Shown: positions 31,184-44,073 of the stretch, piece by piece
Numbering within the stretch: the first letter of the stretch is position 1
How the letters are laid out: the number at the start of each line of letters is the position of its first letter
From: Volvox africanus
Taxonomy: Eukaryota > Chlorophyta > Chlorophyceae > Chlamydomonadales > Volvocaceae
NCBI GenBank assembly: GCA_030268105.1
Contig: BSDZ01000101.1
Coordinates: 2,542,001-2,606,000, forward strand
DNA length: 64,000 nt
Reading direction: 5' to 3'
Program-made: the position numbers and the translations under genes
The notes under the pieces: model-generated
What the model was told of the DNA's origin: nothing
Seen by the model: only the letters and a program-made list of their open reading frames with translations
The model's database searches: none

Positions 31184-34100
31184 ATTGATGAGAGTGGACG
31201 TGGCCGCTGGCCGTCGTTGTGTCCGGCTGTAAGGGCCCTTTTACCTTCTGTTTTTGGACAAATCGAACGGGCTATCGGGCGACGTTTTTTGCTCGACGGG
31301 CGCACAGGACTAAACCATTTTGACCCGCTGTGTAATTTATTTGCACCGCGTTGCCCTCTTTCTTCCCTCGATTTATCTGGCCACGTTTCTCTGTTTATCC
31401 CTTCAACTTCCCGTGAGCTGTGCGAGCAGCTCACCAGGTACAAGAGGTACCACCGTCGAAATCCGGACACTGCAGCTTGTATATTAATTCCCTCTTTTAG
31501 CCAACGTAAAGTGGCGTCCTTGTTGGAAGGTATGCAATGTGTCCTCCGATTCGATTCGGGCACCGCTTTGTTTAATGGTGTGGATGTGACGGGTAAACCG
31601 ACGATGTTGCCTAAACTACCTTATGCTGCTGAAGTTTGGTTTGAGGCCCCTCTTCTGAATCCTACCAGGTTCGAGCCTGCTATATGATCACTTTTACTTT
31701 CCGTGAAGTCGACTCCGACAGGGAATCGTGTCCCTATTATTGAAATCGGCCTCGGAGGTCGACTGATGAAGGCGCTCGTGGATACTGGCGCCAGCGACGA
31801 CTTCATCTCGGCAAAGGAGGTGAATGCTTTGGGGTTGACCCCTCAGTCGTCTGATTGTGCACAGGTTACCCTCGCTGATGGAGGTAAGCATCCCATCATG
31901 GGCAGGATCACCCTGAGCCTATCGATAGGCCCTCTGCGTGTTAGGGCCAAGCCGTATGTGCTAGAAGGTCTCTTGGAGACGGTACAGTACATTTTGGGTG
32001 CCGCGACATTACGACAGTACCGCGCGTGCATCGATATGGAGTCCACCACACTTAGTTTGTGCAAAGGGAACCTATCGACTAAGGTACCTTTCCTGTCGTA
32101 CCAAGATGTCACACCAGAGGAGGGCGGAACTGTTGCGGAGCCTGAGGTTAATTTCGCTTTGGCGGCGATCATCAGCGGAAATCAAGAACCCAAGCTAATT
32201 GGGCGCAAAGAAACCAATAGGATGATACGGAAAGGCGCCCATGTGTTGCTTGTGAGGCCACGGGTGCAATCGAATGCTACCACCGTGCAGTCCACCGTGA
32301 AGGATCTTGAGGTCGAAGCCCTCCTGCATAAATATGCTGATGTCTTTGGCGACATCCCAGGGCTCCCACCTATGCGACCTATTGACCATACGATCCCTCT
32401 TGTGCCCGGAGCACAACCCGTTTCACAACCTATGTACAGGTTAAGCCCGATGGAGCTAGATGAAGTGAAGCGGCAAGTGGGGGATCTGCTCACAAAGGGT
32501 ATGATTCGGCCCAGCACATCGCCATATTCTGCGCCGATATTGTTTGTCGGTAAGAAGGATGGGACGTTGCGCATGTGCATTGATTATCGGGGCTTGAATG
32601 CGACCAGGATTAAAAATCGCTACCCTTTGCCGTGCGTTGATGACCTGCTCGATAAGCTGAAAGGCTAAGCTTATTTTCCTCGATTGACCTTCAACAAGGG
32701 TATAATCAGATACACATTGCTGCCTCTGATATTCCGAAAACCGCTTTTCGGACCCCCTTTGGTCACTTCTAGTACACGGTCTTGTCGTTTGGACTTACTA
32801 ATGCGCCCGCCACATTTCAAGCAGTGATGGACCGCATGTTCAGACCGTATATCGACAGGTTTGTCGTTTGTTATTTGGATGATATTCTAATTTATTCCAA
32901 GACGCGCGAGGAGCACCTGAAGCATCTCGAGCTCGTGCTTGAGGTGATGAAGCGGGAGCAATTGTTTGCTAAACGCGCCAAATGTTTTTGGGCGCAGCCT
33001 CAGGTGGAGTATTTGGGCCACATCGTGTCGGCCACTGGAATAAGGATGGACCCACGGAAAGTAGCTGTGGTTCGCTAGTGGCCCGTGCCGCAGAACCTCA
33101 CCGAACTACGCCAGTTCTTGGGTTTGACCAACTACTTTCGTAAGTTTATCAATAAATACTCCATTATTGCGGCCCCGCTTACGAATTTGACGAAGAAAGG
33201 AGGTTTCACTTCCCTCAAAGCCTGGACATCCGTGTGTCAGCGGGCACTCGAAGAGCTCAAGCGAATCGTCGCCGACGACGTTACCCTCTCTTTCCCTGAT
33301 TCCTCGTTGCCATTCCGTGTTGAAGTTATATCGGATGCTTCCTTGCATAGAAGCGGCGCTGTATTGTTGCAGGAAGGACGACCGATCGCCTTCACGAGTA
33401 AGAAGTTCTCGGGTGCGGAGACCCGATATACAACCGGAGAACAGGAGCTGTTGGCAGCTCTGCATGCTTTGAAGGAATGGCGTTGCTACCTTGAGGGCCG
33501 CCCTTTTACGCTAAAGACCGATCATAAGCCGCTGACATTCTTGCAGAGTGTCCCCGCGCTTAACCGACGACAAGCCCGGTGGATGGAGTATCTATCTCGT
33601 TTCGACTGCACATGGGAATATATCGCCGGCAGAATTAATATTGCTGACGCCCTCAGTCGACATCCATCATTACATGCTGCGATTTTGGCAGCACCGGTTA
33701 CTCGTTCGCGCAGTCAGGAGGTGCCGATAGCAGCGGATCTCGCGCAACGACTTAAGATGGCGTATCAGGCTGATCCATGGTTTGCCTCACCAAGCAATGT
33801 GGAACATTTGCACAAGCGCAACAATTTGTGGATACGGAAGGATGGCTCGACCACACAAATCGTCGTACCGAACAACGACGCTTTGCGCTACGATATTCTT
33901 GCGTGGTTCCACAAGGATCCCTTAGCAGGACATCCTGGAAGCACGCGATTGGCAGAGCTCGTATGACGCTCGTTCTGGTGGCCGCGTGTGGTGAAGGATG
34001 CAGATAACTTCGTGCAAAGGTGCAGTCTATGTCAGCGCAATAAAGCACTATCCGGTAAGGGCCAGGGGTTATTACAACCTTTACCTATACCAGATGCCCC

Positions 34101-35210
34101 TTGGGAAAGTGTTTCGATGGACTTCATAGTCGCGCTGCCCAAAACTGAGGGGGGATATGACTCGGTATTCGTAATGGTCGATCGTTTGACCAAGATGGTT
34201 CACTTAGCCCCCTGCACCTCGTCTTGCACTGCTGAGCAAACAGCACGATTATTTTTTGATAATGTGGTACGATGACATGACGTTCCTAAAAATGTGATAT
34301 CCGATCGCGGCGGTCAATTCACATCTAAGTTTTGGGAAGCGCTATGTGAGCTCGTCGGTATGCGCGTTCATTTGAGCACAGCATATCATCCACAATCCGA
34401 TGGGCAAACCGAACGCACAAATCGCACGTTGGGCGACATGTTGAGGAATTTTGCGGGACGCACACCCTCTGTTTGGGATACATTTCTGACTTTGGCAGAA
34501 TTTGCGCTTAACAACACTGTTAACCGCTCTACAGGTCAAAGCCCTTTCTTTCTGAATTACGGATTCCTTCCTACACTACCCGTGTGGCGAGAGCTGGAAG
34601 TAAATATTCCTGCGTCTAAAACCTTTGCCAAGTCGTTCCTATCCCTCATGACAGACGCGAAGGCATGTTTGGATGCGGCACAACAACGGACGACGGACTA
34701 TTATAATAAATCCAAACGAGACGTAACATTTTCGGTGGGACAAATGGTATTATTGAGCACTAAGAACTTGCGTTCGCTCGCCGACGGTTCCCGTAAATTG
34801 TTACCTCGCTGAATTGGGCCATATCCCGTTGTTTGCATTGTAGGGAATGTAGCTGTGGAGCTATCCCTACCCCCTGACATGAATATTCATTCCACGTTTC
34901 ATATCTCCCTCATCCGTCCTTATCACGGCACGGAGCCCGTTACAAACAACACCGATGCCCCTGCAGTAATGGACCCCGGTCCCGGACCTGGATCGCAGGC
35001 AAGCAAAAGGTGTATGATGTGGAGCGGATACTGGATTATCGGGTTCATAGTGTAGGTCGACAACGACGAAAGCGGAAGGTGCACAAGTATCTGGTCAAAT
35101 GGAATGGCTATTCTAGCGAGCACAACTCTTGGGAGCCGGTGCGTAATTTCTCCCCAGAAATGAAGCCCCTATTGGAGGAAGCTCGTCTACGTACCACGCA
35201 GACCCAATGA
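31145..35210 (+). pseudogene. pol: B4 pol, decayed
   Basis: All pol domains are recognisable: protease DTGAS (about 31783), RT YLDD (about 32874), RNase H, integrase and chromodomain to 35210. Stops and frameshifts break it: TGA near 31685, the TAA with one-base loss at 32666 shared with B1, TAG near 32769, TAG at 33076, TGA at 33964, TGA at 34273, TGA near 34810, and the frameshift near 34984 shared with B3. Confidence 0.92.
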
Positions 35211-35278
35211 TCTCTGCAGTCGATGCTGTTCGATGCAGTGAGGACGCTGCATACGGGAGGGGGGATAGTTGTTGTACG

Positions 35279-36093
35279 TGTTGTATCCTTCCTTCTTCAA
35301 TCATGCACTGAATCTGCACGTCTGGATGTTAGCTACATGCGCACCGTGCTTACGAACAGCAAGGTGATTCAATGCGAGTAACGTGACAGCGGAAGACTCA
35401 GCAACAAGGAAAGATCCAACTTACAATAGACTTCGATTACAGATAGGTAGTCGGCCGTCAGACCCCGTGGGCAATGTTCATCATCCGGCTGAAGATGCTA
35501 TGCTTAAATAGCTCGGGCCGAATATAAATGAGTAAAACGTATATAATAGAATCAAATTGAGTTAAATACGCAAGTACTTAATCCAAAGTAGCGTCGAGCC
35601 GACTTCGGTCTCTAGGCGGCCGTCCTCGCACCTATCACGTCGTGATACCAATGTGCAGTACAGGTCTCACTGGATTTCGATCTCAAGTGTGAGTACCTTC
35701 GTAGCACTATTCTAAATACCGCGTAATCCGTGATATTAATGAATGCAACGCATGCAATATGTGAAAGTCCGAATATTGATATTCGGTTGCCGACCCAACC
35801 ATCGTGATCGTCGCATTCTCGCATACGCATATGGTTTATGACACGGATGAGGTAATAATATTTAAAGTATTATTACGTGGGATATTATACCAACAGATAG
35901 ATCGCGCATTAATTATCAGCCTCGAGTCAAACATGTTGACTGACAGCGCAATGTCGTAGATAATAATGCGACATGCCTGATTAGCTAGATATACTCAAAT
36001 ATATCATGCTCATATGATTATATCATGCTTCATAATGCTCGAATGTATTGCAGCCTACTTCAGTGTAAACGGTGATCGAACCAGCATACAACA
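35279..36093 (-). repeat. E 3' LTR (L2)
   Basis: 815 bp on the minus strand, starting TGTTGTATGCTGG at 36093 and ending GGATACAACA. It is preceded on that strand by the hairpin ATGCAGC/GCTGCAT and the tract GAGGGGGGATAG. Confidence 0.92.
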
Positions 36094-36770
36094 ACTATCC
36101 CCCCTCACATATGCAGCGTCCTTGCTGCATCGGACAGCATCGACTGCAAGTATCATTTGATCTGTGTGGCACGTAGACGAGCTTCCTCCAATAGGGGATT
36201 CATATCCGGCGAAAGGTTACGTGCCGGCTCCCATGAGTTATTCTCGCTTGAATACCCAGTCCACTTGACTTGATACTCGTGCATGGTCCACTTATGCCGG
36301 TGTCGGCCCACACGGTAAGTACGATAATCTAACACCCGCTCCACGTTGTAAACCTTCTGTTTACCAGCGATCCAGGTCTCCAGGACTAGTTAAACCGCTG
36401 CAGGGGTGTTAGCAAGCTCAGGAACAGGTTTGTACCACAATAAGGCATACGAGGGATACATGGAACGTGGGGTGAAGCATACCCTTAGCAGGCAAATCAG
36501 TCGCCTGACACTGCATTTCGTCCTTCGTAGTGGGCTCAACCTGTACATGGGTCGTGCAACAGGTTGTGCTTCAGGTACTGTTGTGTCGGCCTACAAAGGC
36601 CCGATCGAAAGATGATCATCGGTGGTCCAATCTTTGACACAACCCGTAGATACCTCAGGATACTACAGGGACATTATGGAAGATGTTCGCATGTCCTTGC
36701 AGCAAGGCTTTGATCTCAGGATCCACAGAAGTCTGCGCGGTGGTGGCATTGCAAATGCAACCAAGGCCTC
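36094..36770 (-). pseudogene. pol: E pol, RT start fused to integrase end
   Basis: On the minus strand, from A3 downward: pre-RT linker, degenerate RT start near the GLPPM/MYRLSP region, a deletion junction near 36478, then the integrase tail and chromodomain ending at 36153. The RT core, RNase H and the integrase catalytic core are missing. About 60 bases near 36580-36640 match nothing else in the element. Confidence 0.8.
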
Positions 36771-36775
36771 ACAAG

Positions 36776-38434
36776 TGTTGTGCCATGGTTCATTTCCAGC
36801 CGATGCGTAGGTCGATGGGACGCTACGAGGCGAAGTGCTGTTTTGATGAATGCATGAATGATCGATGCATATAAATGAACTTGCATGACATAAATGTATT
36901 CGCATACATTTATATATGTATTTGGCATGTTACCATTATCCATCACGACATCGCATCATGGCAAATCCGCCTAGCATGCATGAAATACCGAATCATCGAA
37001 GTGTGCATTATGCTCGTGCTACAAAACGATAGGTAATATTATTTGATATAATATTACTTCATTACAGCACATGTTGAGAGCTCCACACTCGTTGCGATAC
37101 ATGCCTTGCAACCGAATATCGTTATTCGGACCCTTGCATCATGCGAATGCCGGAAAGGCTTATCGATTGTTATCCGTGAACATCGCCTATGCGCAGTAGG
37201 GTTGTCACACTTAGGATCGGCCTCCTAGTGTGAGTCGTCCGGCGTCGTGATGCTGCGAGTATAACAGATGCGAGGACGGCTAAGCAAGATAAGACAAGAC
37301 ATTCGATACCGGAGAACACTTGTGTGTTCAACATTATTACTGCTAAATGTTCTTCTACTTAGCCCGAGCTAATTCTGAACTTCGCTTATCACCGCTGCAT
37401 GATGATTGTTGTACGCCGGTTCGATCACCGTTTACACCAAAGTAGAACGCAATCCATTTGAGCATTATAAAGCATGATATAATCATATTAGCATGATATA
37501 CTCGAGTATATCTAGCTAATCAGGCATGTCACATTATCATCTATGACATCGCGCTGTCGGTCAACATGTTTGACTCGAGGCTGATAATTAATGCATGATC
37601 TATCCGTTGGTATAATATTCCACGTAATAATGCTTTGAATATTATTACCTCATCTGTGTCATAAACCAGACGCGTATGTGAGGAGGCGACGATTGCGATG
37701 GTTGGGTCGGCAACCGAATATCGATATTCGGACCTTCGCATATTGCATGCGTTGCATTCATTAATGTCACGGATTTCGCGGTATTTAGAATAGTGCTACA
37801 AAGGTACTCACACTTGAGATCGAAATCCAGTGAGACCTGTACTGCACATTGGTATCACGACGTGATAGGTGTGAGGACGGCCGCCTAGAGACCGAAGTCG
37901 GCTCGACGCTACTTTGGATCAAGTACTCGCGTACTTAACTCAATCTAATTCGTATATATACGTTTTATGCATTTATATTCGGCCTGAGCTATTCCAGCAT
38001 AGCATCTTCAGCCGGATGATGAACATTGCCCGCGGGGTCTGACGGCAGACTTCTGATTTGCAACTGAAGATCATTGAAAGTTGAATCTTTCCTTATCATT
38101 AAGTCTTCCGCTGTCATGTTACCCGCACTGAAGTGTCTTGCTGTTCGTAAGCACCATGCACGTGTAGCTAACATCCAGACGTGCAGATTCAGTGCATGAT
38201 TGAAGAAGGAAGGATACAACAATGATTGCTTGCTTCCGGCGCTGACGGCGATTATGTCCATTGCATCGCTTCGGTCTGTAAGATTGTAAGTTATATCTCT
38301 TCTTGTCTTGAAGTCTTCCGCTGTCTCTGTTTGCTCTCGCTTGCCTTGCTGTACTTGCAAGTGCTCACGCATCGGTGTCAAAAGCCTTCAGACGCGCAGA
38401 TACTTATGAGCAAACACGAAGGAGAGGTACAACA
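36776..38434 (+). repeat. A3 5' LTR (L1), interrupted
   Basis: L1 LTR parts 36776-37406 and 38227-38434. Between them lie the solo L2 LTR and one copy of its TSD. Starts TGTTGTGCCATGG, ends GTACAACA, then the primer-binding site TGGTATCGAGACAGG (38438). Confidence 0.92.
37407..38221 (+). repeat. Solo L2 LTR in A3 5' LTR
   Basis: 815 bp with TSD ATGAT on both sides (37402-37406, 38222-38226). There is no internal region, so it is the product of LTR-LTR recombination. A clean example of the family, with perfect palindromes at 37495-37512 and 37714-37731 and an AT-rich inverted repeat at 37624-37648. Confidence 0.95.
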
Positions 38435-38501
38435 AATTGGTATCGAGACAGGTTCGTTGCCTAACTGTCTCTTTGTGTCAACTCGGAAGTAGGTTCTCTC
38501 T

Positions 38502-40126
38502 TTGGCGAGTTCCAGCGACGAACCACGAGGACCGCTAGATACATTCGCCGAAGACCTAGGCCGCGCCGTTTTGGACGCCGCTGCTTCCGGTTTGTAATCA
38601 TTAAATTGCTTTTGTCTAGATTGTTGCACTTGTTGTGTAAGTGTACGCTCTGAGTCGCAGGTAATCTCAGCGCTCCGGCATTGCTTGCCACGACAACTGA
38701 GACCGGCTTTCGTCCGGACCAGTTGGCAACTCTTATTGCCCAAACTACGGAGATTAGGACTCAGCTGGGCAAGTACTTGCTGAGTTTACTGAATCTCCTC
38801 AAGAGTACTGTCGGTAGGCTCACTGAATCGTTTGTACTCTTGCTTTTGTGGTAGAAGTCGGCTTCTATTACGCAAACCTAGGGTATTGCTTCGTGTTCCA
38901 TGTCTGTGGAACGCGACTATATGCCACTCACTAGCTTAGCAAGCCAACCCGAATTTGTTGTGGCTGCTAGAGCTCCGGATAGAGGTCTTGAGACTGTTGG
39001 CACGCAAGCCACTCAAGAGCCCCTTGTCCTTCAGACCCCTGCCCACTTAATTGTGCCGCATTCAGCAGTTAATACGAATATGGACAACACTGCTGGACCA
39101 CGGGTTCTGCCATTACCTCAATCACAAGGGCACGCTGCCATTCCTGAGGTGATGAGATTGATAATTCCCGTTCCTAGGCTTACAATCTCGCTGAGTGAAA
39201 AGACACCAGGCCCTAGCATAGCCAATGCAACTCATGCGTACGTGCAACGCTAAGAAGTATCTCCAGGCTGTGTATGGTGGCGATAATGATGGTATCAGGT
39301 GTCTCTTCGTTGGCAACACCCTCGAGGGCGCAGCAAAGAACTGGTACCACGAATGGACCACCTCCCGGATTGACTATACTTTTGACGAGTTGATTTCTGC
39401 TCTGCTCGCATGATTTGCCACTGAGGTGCAAGCACGTGATGTGGAGGCTCGCAAGGTTTTGGCGGCCGGTACCTATCACATGCGTCGGGGTGAAAATGTA
39501 CCTGCGTACCAGTCACGCTTCGAAGCACTAGTGACCCCCATTGCTGACCTCACCGAGAATGAGCGTGTCTTTTGGTTTAAACGAGGCCTGACAAAACTTT
39601 TGGCTAAATGGTGCGCTACTGACTTGTCTGGGGTGCCGTTCAAGTCGTACGATGCCTTGGTCACTTTTGCTAGAGGGACGGAGGTACGACTCCTTGCCGG
39701 TGAAGAAGAAGTCAAGTCTGCCCCTCGTGCAAATGCCGTGCAAGTGCAGGATCCGCTTGGGGAAGCTGTGACTCTGGACCAGGAACTTGGAGCTACCCGC
39801 CCCGCGCCGCGATGCGACGCAGCAACCGGCAACGCAAGGCGCGCAGGGGCGCTAGCTCAGGTGTCCACGGGTCAGGAGGAGCAGGTCCGAGCTCGGATCC
39901 AGCTAAGAGCAGGAAGCGTGGCGGTGCGCCGTCGTCGGCAGCCGCACAGCGCTCTGACCCCAATGCAAAGCGGACTCACGCGGATGACCCGTTGATGCCA
40001 AAATGGAATTGCAATCATTCCGAGTTCGAACGTCGGAAAGCAGCCAATGTTTGTCTACGGTGCGCGGAGAGCCATCCTACCAAGGATTGCCCGTTGCTGC
40101 CACCGTTTGTACCTCAGCCGAAATAG
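38502..40126 (+). pseudogene. gag: A3 gag, broken
   Basis: The exon-1 start is TTG instead of ATG (38502), while the intron-2 ATG at 38900 is kept. A small deletion near 39246 shifts the frame in the gag domain, TGA at 39411 replaces an Arg codon, and a further shift lies near 39810. The zinc knuckle is intact and the frame ends with TAG 40124-40126, followed by the readthrough stem. Confidence 0.85.
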
Positions 40127-41944
40127 GGGTTTGCCCGGGTTCCTGCGGAGGGGGCACCACCCGGGAATTCTGAACTAACACGTGGTTGGTGGTCATCCTT
40201 ACGACCAGCCATGAAGGCATTGTTGCCTTGCGTACTTGGACACATCGAGCGAGTCATTGCGCGACGCATCACGCTTGATGGACGCACGGGACTTCTCTGC
40301 TTCGATCCGCTGTGTAATCTGTTTACACCACGCCGTCCCCTGTCGTCTATCGATCTGTCTAACCACGTGGTTTTGTTCATCCCCTCGTCTCTGCGTGAGA
40401 TGTCGGAACAGTTGGCCGTATACAGGAGATGTAGGCGTCAATATCCGGGCACCGCTGCATGTGTATTACTCCCCGCTTTCTGTCGGCGCAAGGCAGAGGC
40501 ATCGTTAAGGGGTATGCGGCGTGTCCACCGGTTCAAGCCGGGCACCGTTTTGTTTAATGGTGTGGATCGGGAGGGTATGCTGGCTCCGTGGCCAGGCACA
40601 TCCTACTCGGTTGACGTTTGGTACGAAGCTCCTGAAGAGGGTTCTGTAAGTTTAGAACCCGCCCTAAGTGCACTGACGTTATCTGCTGGGCAGTCGCTCA
40701 TAGATAACCGTGTCCCGGTGGTTCAGATTGGTTTGAATGGCCGTACTCTGAAGGCACTCGTTGACACCGGTGCCAGCGATGACTTCATCTCTGTCGCAGA
40801 GGTGAATGCGCTGGGGTTGACCCCAGAGCCGTCTGATTGTCCACAGGTTACCCTTGCTGACGGGGGTAAGCATCCCATCGTGGGCAGGATCACCCTTAGC
40901 CTATCGTTAGGCCCTTTGCGTGTTGTGACCCGGCCGTACATGCTGCAGGGCTTGGCAGAGACTGCACCGTACATAATGGGGTCTTCGACATTACGACAGT
41001 ACCGTGCACGCATCGATATGGAGGCTGCAACCCTGCATATGTGCAAGGGTACTCTGTCGATTAAGGTACCTTTCCTGTCGTTCGAACATGTCACACCAAA
41101 GGAGGGCAAAGCTGAGGCGGTGCCTATGGTTAATTTCGCTGTGACCACAATGGCCGCGTGAATCGAACTGGAGCTAGTCGGGCGTAAGGAAGCTGTCCGT
41201 TTGTTACGGAAGGGTGCCCACGGACTGCTTTTGAGGCCACGGGTGGGCTGCAGTGCCACCACCGTGCAGACTTTTGTGGATCCTGAGGTTGAGGCCCTAC
41301 TGTCGCAGTATGAGGACGTCTTCAAAGATATCCCCGGGCTGCCACCTATGCGTCTTGTTGATCACACAATCCCTCTCATGCCTGGAGCGCAGCCTGTGGC
41401 CCGGCCAATGTACAGGTTGAGTCCATTGGAGCTGGATGAGGTGAAGCGCCAGGTGACGGATTTGCTTGCAAAGGGTATGATCTCATCTTCGGCTCGTGCT
41501 CGACGTTATGAGGCGGGAGCAATTGTTTGCTAAACGCGCCAAATGTTTTTGGGCGCAGCCTCAGGTGGAATATTTGGGCCACATTGTGTCGGCCACCGGT
41601 GTGAAGATGGACCCGTGGAAGGTCGCCGTGGTTCGCAATTGGCCCGCGCCTCAGAACCTCATGGAGCTGCGTAAGTTCCTTGGCTTGACCAATTATTTCC
41701 GAAAGTTCATTGAAAAATATTCCATCATTGCGGCCCCGCTTACTAACTTAACTCTCAAAGGCGTTTTCGTTTCGCTCGAGTCGTGGACGTCGCAATGCCA
41801 GTGGGCATTCGAAGAGCTCAAGCGAACCGTTGCCGAAGATGTCACCCTCGCATTCCCTGACTACTCGTTGCCGTTTCGTGTTGAGGTGCTTTCTGATGCC
41901 TCAGTATTTGGAAGCGGCGCTGTATTGTTACAGGAAGGGTGACC

Positions 41945-42298
41945 TGTAGCAGTCCTTTTCAGAATACTACTAGATTTGTGCGGAAGCGTAGCTTTTGTAG
42001 ATTTAGAGATAGCTCGCAAGTAAGTTAGCGTCGCGAAATTGTACATCTATTGGGAATAATTGGTGACAGCGGAGTCTTTAACTCCGAACAATTCGTATTG
42101 TGATACTAAATTGTCAGGCCTTAGGTCTTCACCAGGGTGACTTTAATATTGGCTCACCTAGCCAAGATGTACGGCAATCTTCTTTGCCAATCGCGAAGTT
42201 TACTCGTAGTTAGTTTTTGGTTAGGCATCATGCTTATTGCATGATTGCCTACCGCTTTATCTGGGCCTATTTCTCTAAGGTAAATGTAGTTTCCTACA
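41945..42298 (-). repeat. F 3' LTR
   Basis: 354 bp with termini TGTAG...CTACA, unrelated to L1 and L2. On the coding strand it follows the purine tract at 42299-42311. Confidence 0.95.
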
Positions 42299-42333
42299 TT
42301 CCCGCCCCTCTGAAGCGAAACGTCCCGGGAGCG

Positions 42334-44073
42334 TCACCGTCTCCTCTTGGATGAGGTTCCTTTCTCAGTGGGTCTCGGCCCTTTGGCTTTGAGTCTTCGC
42401 TCATATTCCTCAATGGCTTCCACCAGAGGATCTGATTCTTTCAGTGATGCCTCGGTTTCATATGTATTGTGAGTGGAATCATATCCTTCCCACTTGATAA
42501 GGTACTCTCGACGAGTTTTACCTCTGCCCCCACGGATTGAGACATCCCGATGATCTACAATGGCTTCAACCATGTAGAATGGTTCACCCTCAATAACGAG
42601 TGGTGAGGGTGGTTGTCGCTGAGCGTCCTCCTTGAATGGTTTCAGGAGTGACACATGAAAGACCGGGTGTAAGCGAGATTCAGCTGGTAAGCCAAGTTTT
42701 ACCGCTGTTTCACCAATATTAGCGACAACTGTATATGGGCCGATGAATTTTGGCATCAGCTTCTTAGTTCCAGGTTTTTTAAGGTTAATATTCTTGGTAC
42801 TTAACAGCACTTTTTGCCCAACCTCATAACGCACGGGGCGCCGAGAAGAGTCAGCATCCTGTTTTTGTCTAGATTGCGCAGCCTGGAGACAAGTTTTAGC
42901 GAGTTGCAATCGCTTGCGCATGATGGTGGAGTACTCATCAGCAGCTGGCACTTTCGAGGGTATATGCAGGTCAACCGGCACACGTGGTTGCTGGACACCA
43001 TTAAGCAAAAATGGTGTCATACCTGTCGAACGTTGTTTGGAGTTATTGATAGCAAACTCTAAGACCATGCGTAGTCCTTGCCCATTTGCCTTTTCGACAA
43101 AGAGAACTGGAGCCCCATAGGGTGAGGTAGAGGGTTCGATATATCCCTTATTGAGCAGTTCGGTAACTTGCTTCTTGACCTCTTGTTGCTCCAGTTGGGT
43201 GAGCCTATAGGCTCGTTTAGCGGGTGGTATGGCACCATCCACTAAAGGAATCGTGTGACCAATGTCCCGGTCGGGGGGGAGGCCTTGAAGGTCCTCGAAT
43301 ACATCCTTGTATTCCTCCAGTAATTCTGATAACTTCAAATTAGCTAGGAGATTATTCCCACCGGAACTGGGGTCAGGAGTTGGAGTGTGCTCCTCTGCTT
43401 GCACAAGTACGAGATAACTCCGTGCTCCTTTAGCAATTCGTTTGCCTGCTGCTTTCACAGATACCGTCTCGACAGTAGTCGCTGCATCAAGTGTTGCAGT
43501 GACATAGTTCATGAGGGTAATCGCATCAAGGTTAGTGTCGATACCCGGGGAAGACCAAAGGGATGGCGTAAACGTATACGCATCATTTGGCTTCTTATAC
43601 ACTGTCAGGGTATGAGTTGCCCAGCACATTGTGGCTTTTCGTTTTCCTAACCAGTCATTAGCCAGGATAATATCAACACCTGGGACATCTTGCTTTAGAA
43701 CAAGGAGTTTGACTGTGTCATGGAACTTGTCAATTTGAAGATTGGTAACAACTGAGCCCTCAATCAGTTCTGTGTTGCCATTAGCCACTTTAACTGAGCT
43801 GGTAAGTGTGGGTTTGAGAGCAAGGGCCATTTTCGTAACGGCTGTTAGGGATATAAACCCGTCTGCGGTACCTTTACAATTGGCACCGGAATCGGCCAAG
43901 ACTTTGCAGGCCGTTTGGCACAGTTGAGCATCAAAGATCATAGAAGGTGTAGAACCAACTATGGAGTTCAAGTGCACGGTAGTGGACGGTCGGTCATACC
44001 ATAGCTGGAGAGGCCATGGGACACCGGGCATAAGCTCCCGTACTCCTGTGCAACTTTTCTTCAGGAACAATTG
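42334..44073 (-). CDS. pol: F Pol remnant: protease, RT start, integrase end, chromodomain
   Basis: About 578 codons without a stop, in the same frame as the upstream F genes. It contains an aspartic protease with ADSGA (about residue 58), the RT N-terminus (GLPPDRDIGHTIPL, STSPYGAPVLFV), then at about 43063 an in-frame join to the integrase C-terminal part (EFAINNSKQRSTG, FIGPYTVV) and a chromodomain (REYLIKWEGYDSTHNTYE). RT active site, RNase H and the integrase catalytic triad are absent. The frame ends in TGA. It can still supply protease and chromodomain, but cannot copy or insert DNA. Confidence 0.88.
   Translation of the reverse strand, partial: QLFLKKSCTGVRELMPGVPWPLQLWYDRPSTTVHLNSIVGSTPSMIFDAQLCQTACKVLADSGANCKGTADGFISLTAVTKMALALKPTLTSSVKVANGNTELIEGSVVTNLQIDKFHDTVKLLVLKQDVPGVDIILANDWLGKRKATMCWATHTLTVYKKPNDAYTFTPSLWSSPGIDTNLDAITLMNYVTATLDAATTVETVSVKAAGKRIAKGARSYLVLVQAEEHTPTPDPSSGGNNLLANLKLSELLEEYKDVFEDLQGLPPDRDIGHTIPLVDGAIPPAKRAYRLTQLEQQEVKKQVTELLNKGYIEPSTSPYGAPVLFVEKANGQGLRMVLEFAINNSKQRSTGMTPFLLNGVQQPRVPVDLHIPSKVPAADEYSTIMRKRLQLAKTCLQAAQSRQKQDADSSRRPVRYEVGQKVLLSTKNINLKKPGTKKLMPKFIGPYTVVANIGETAVKLGLPAESRLHPVFHVSLLKPFKEDAQRQPPSPLVIEGEPFYMVEAIVDHRDVSIRGGRGKTRREYLIKWEGYDSTHNTYETEASLKESDPLVEAIEEYERRLKAKGPRPTEKGTSSKRRR

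Larger units (their letters stand above)
28626..35278 (+). mobile_element. B4: L2 chromovirus lacking most of its 3' LTR
   Basis: The most complete B element: 5' LTR, primer-binding site (29445), gag with an open main frame, readthrough signal, decayed pol, hairpin and polypurine tract. Its 3' LTR is reduced to the first nine bases, TGTTGTACG (35270-35278), where element E begins on the minus strand. No TSD can be assigned. Confidence 0.9.
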
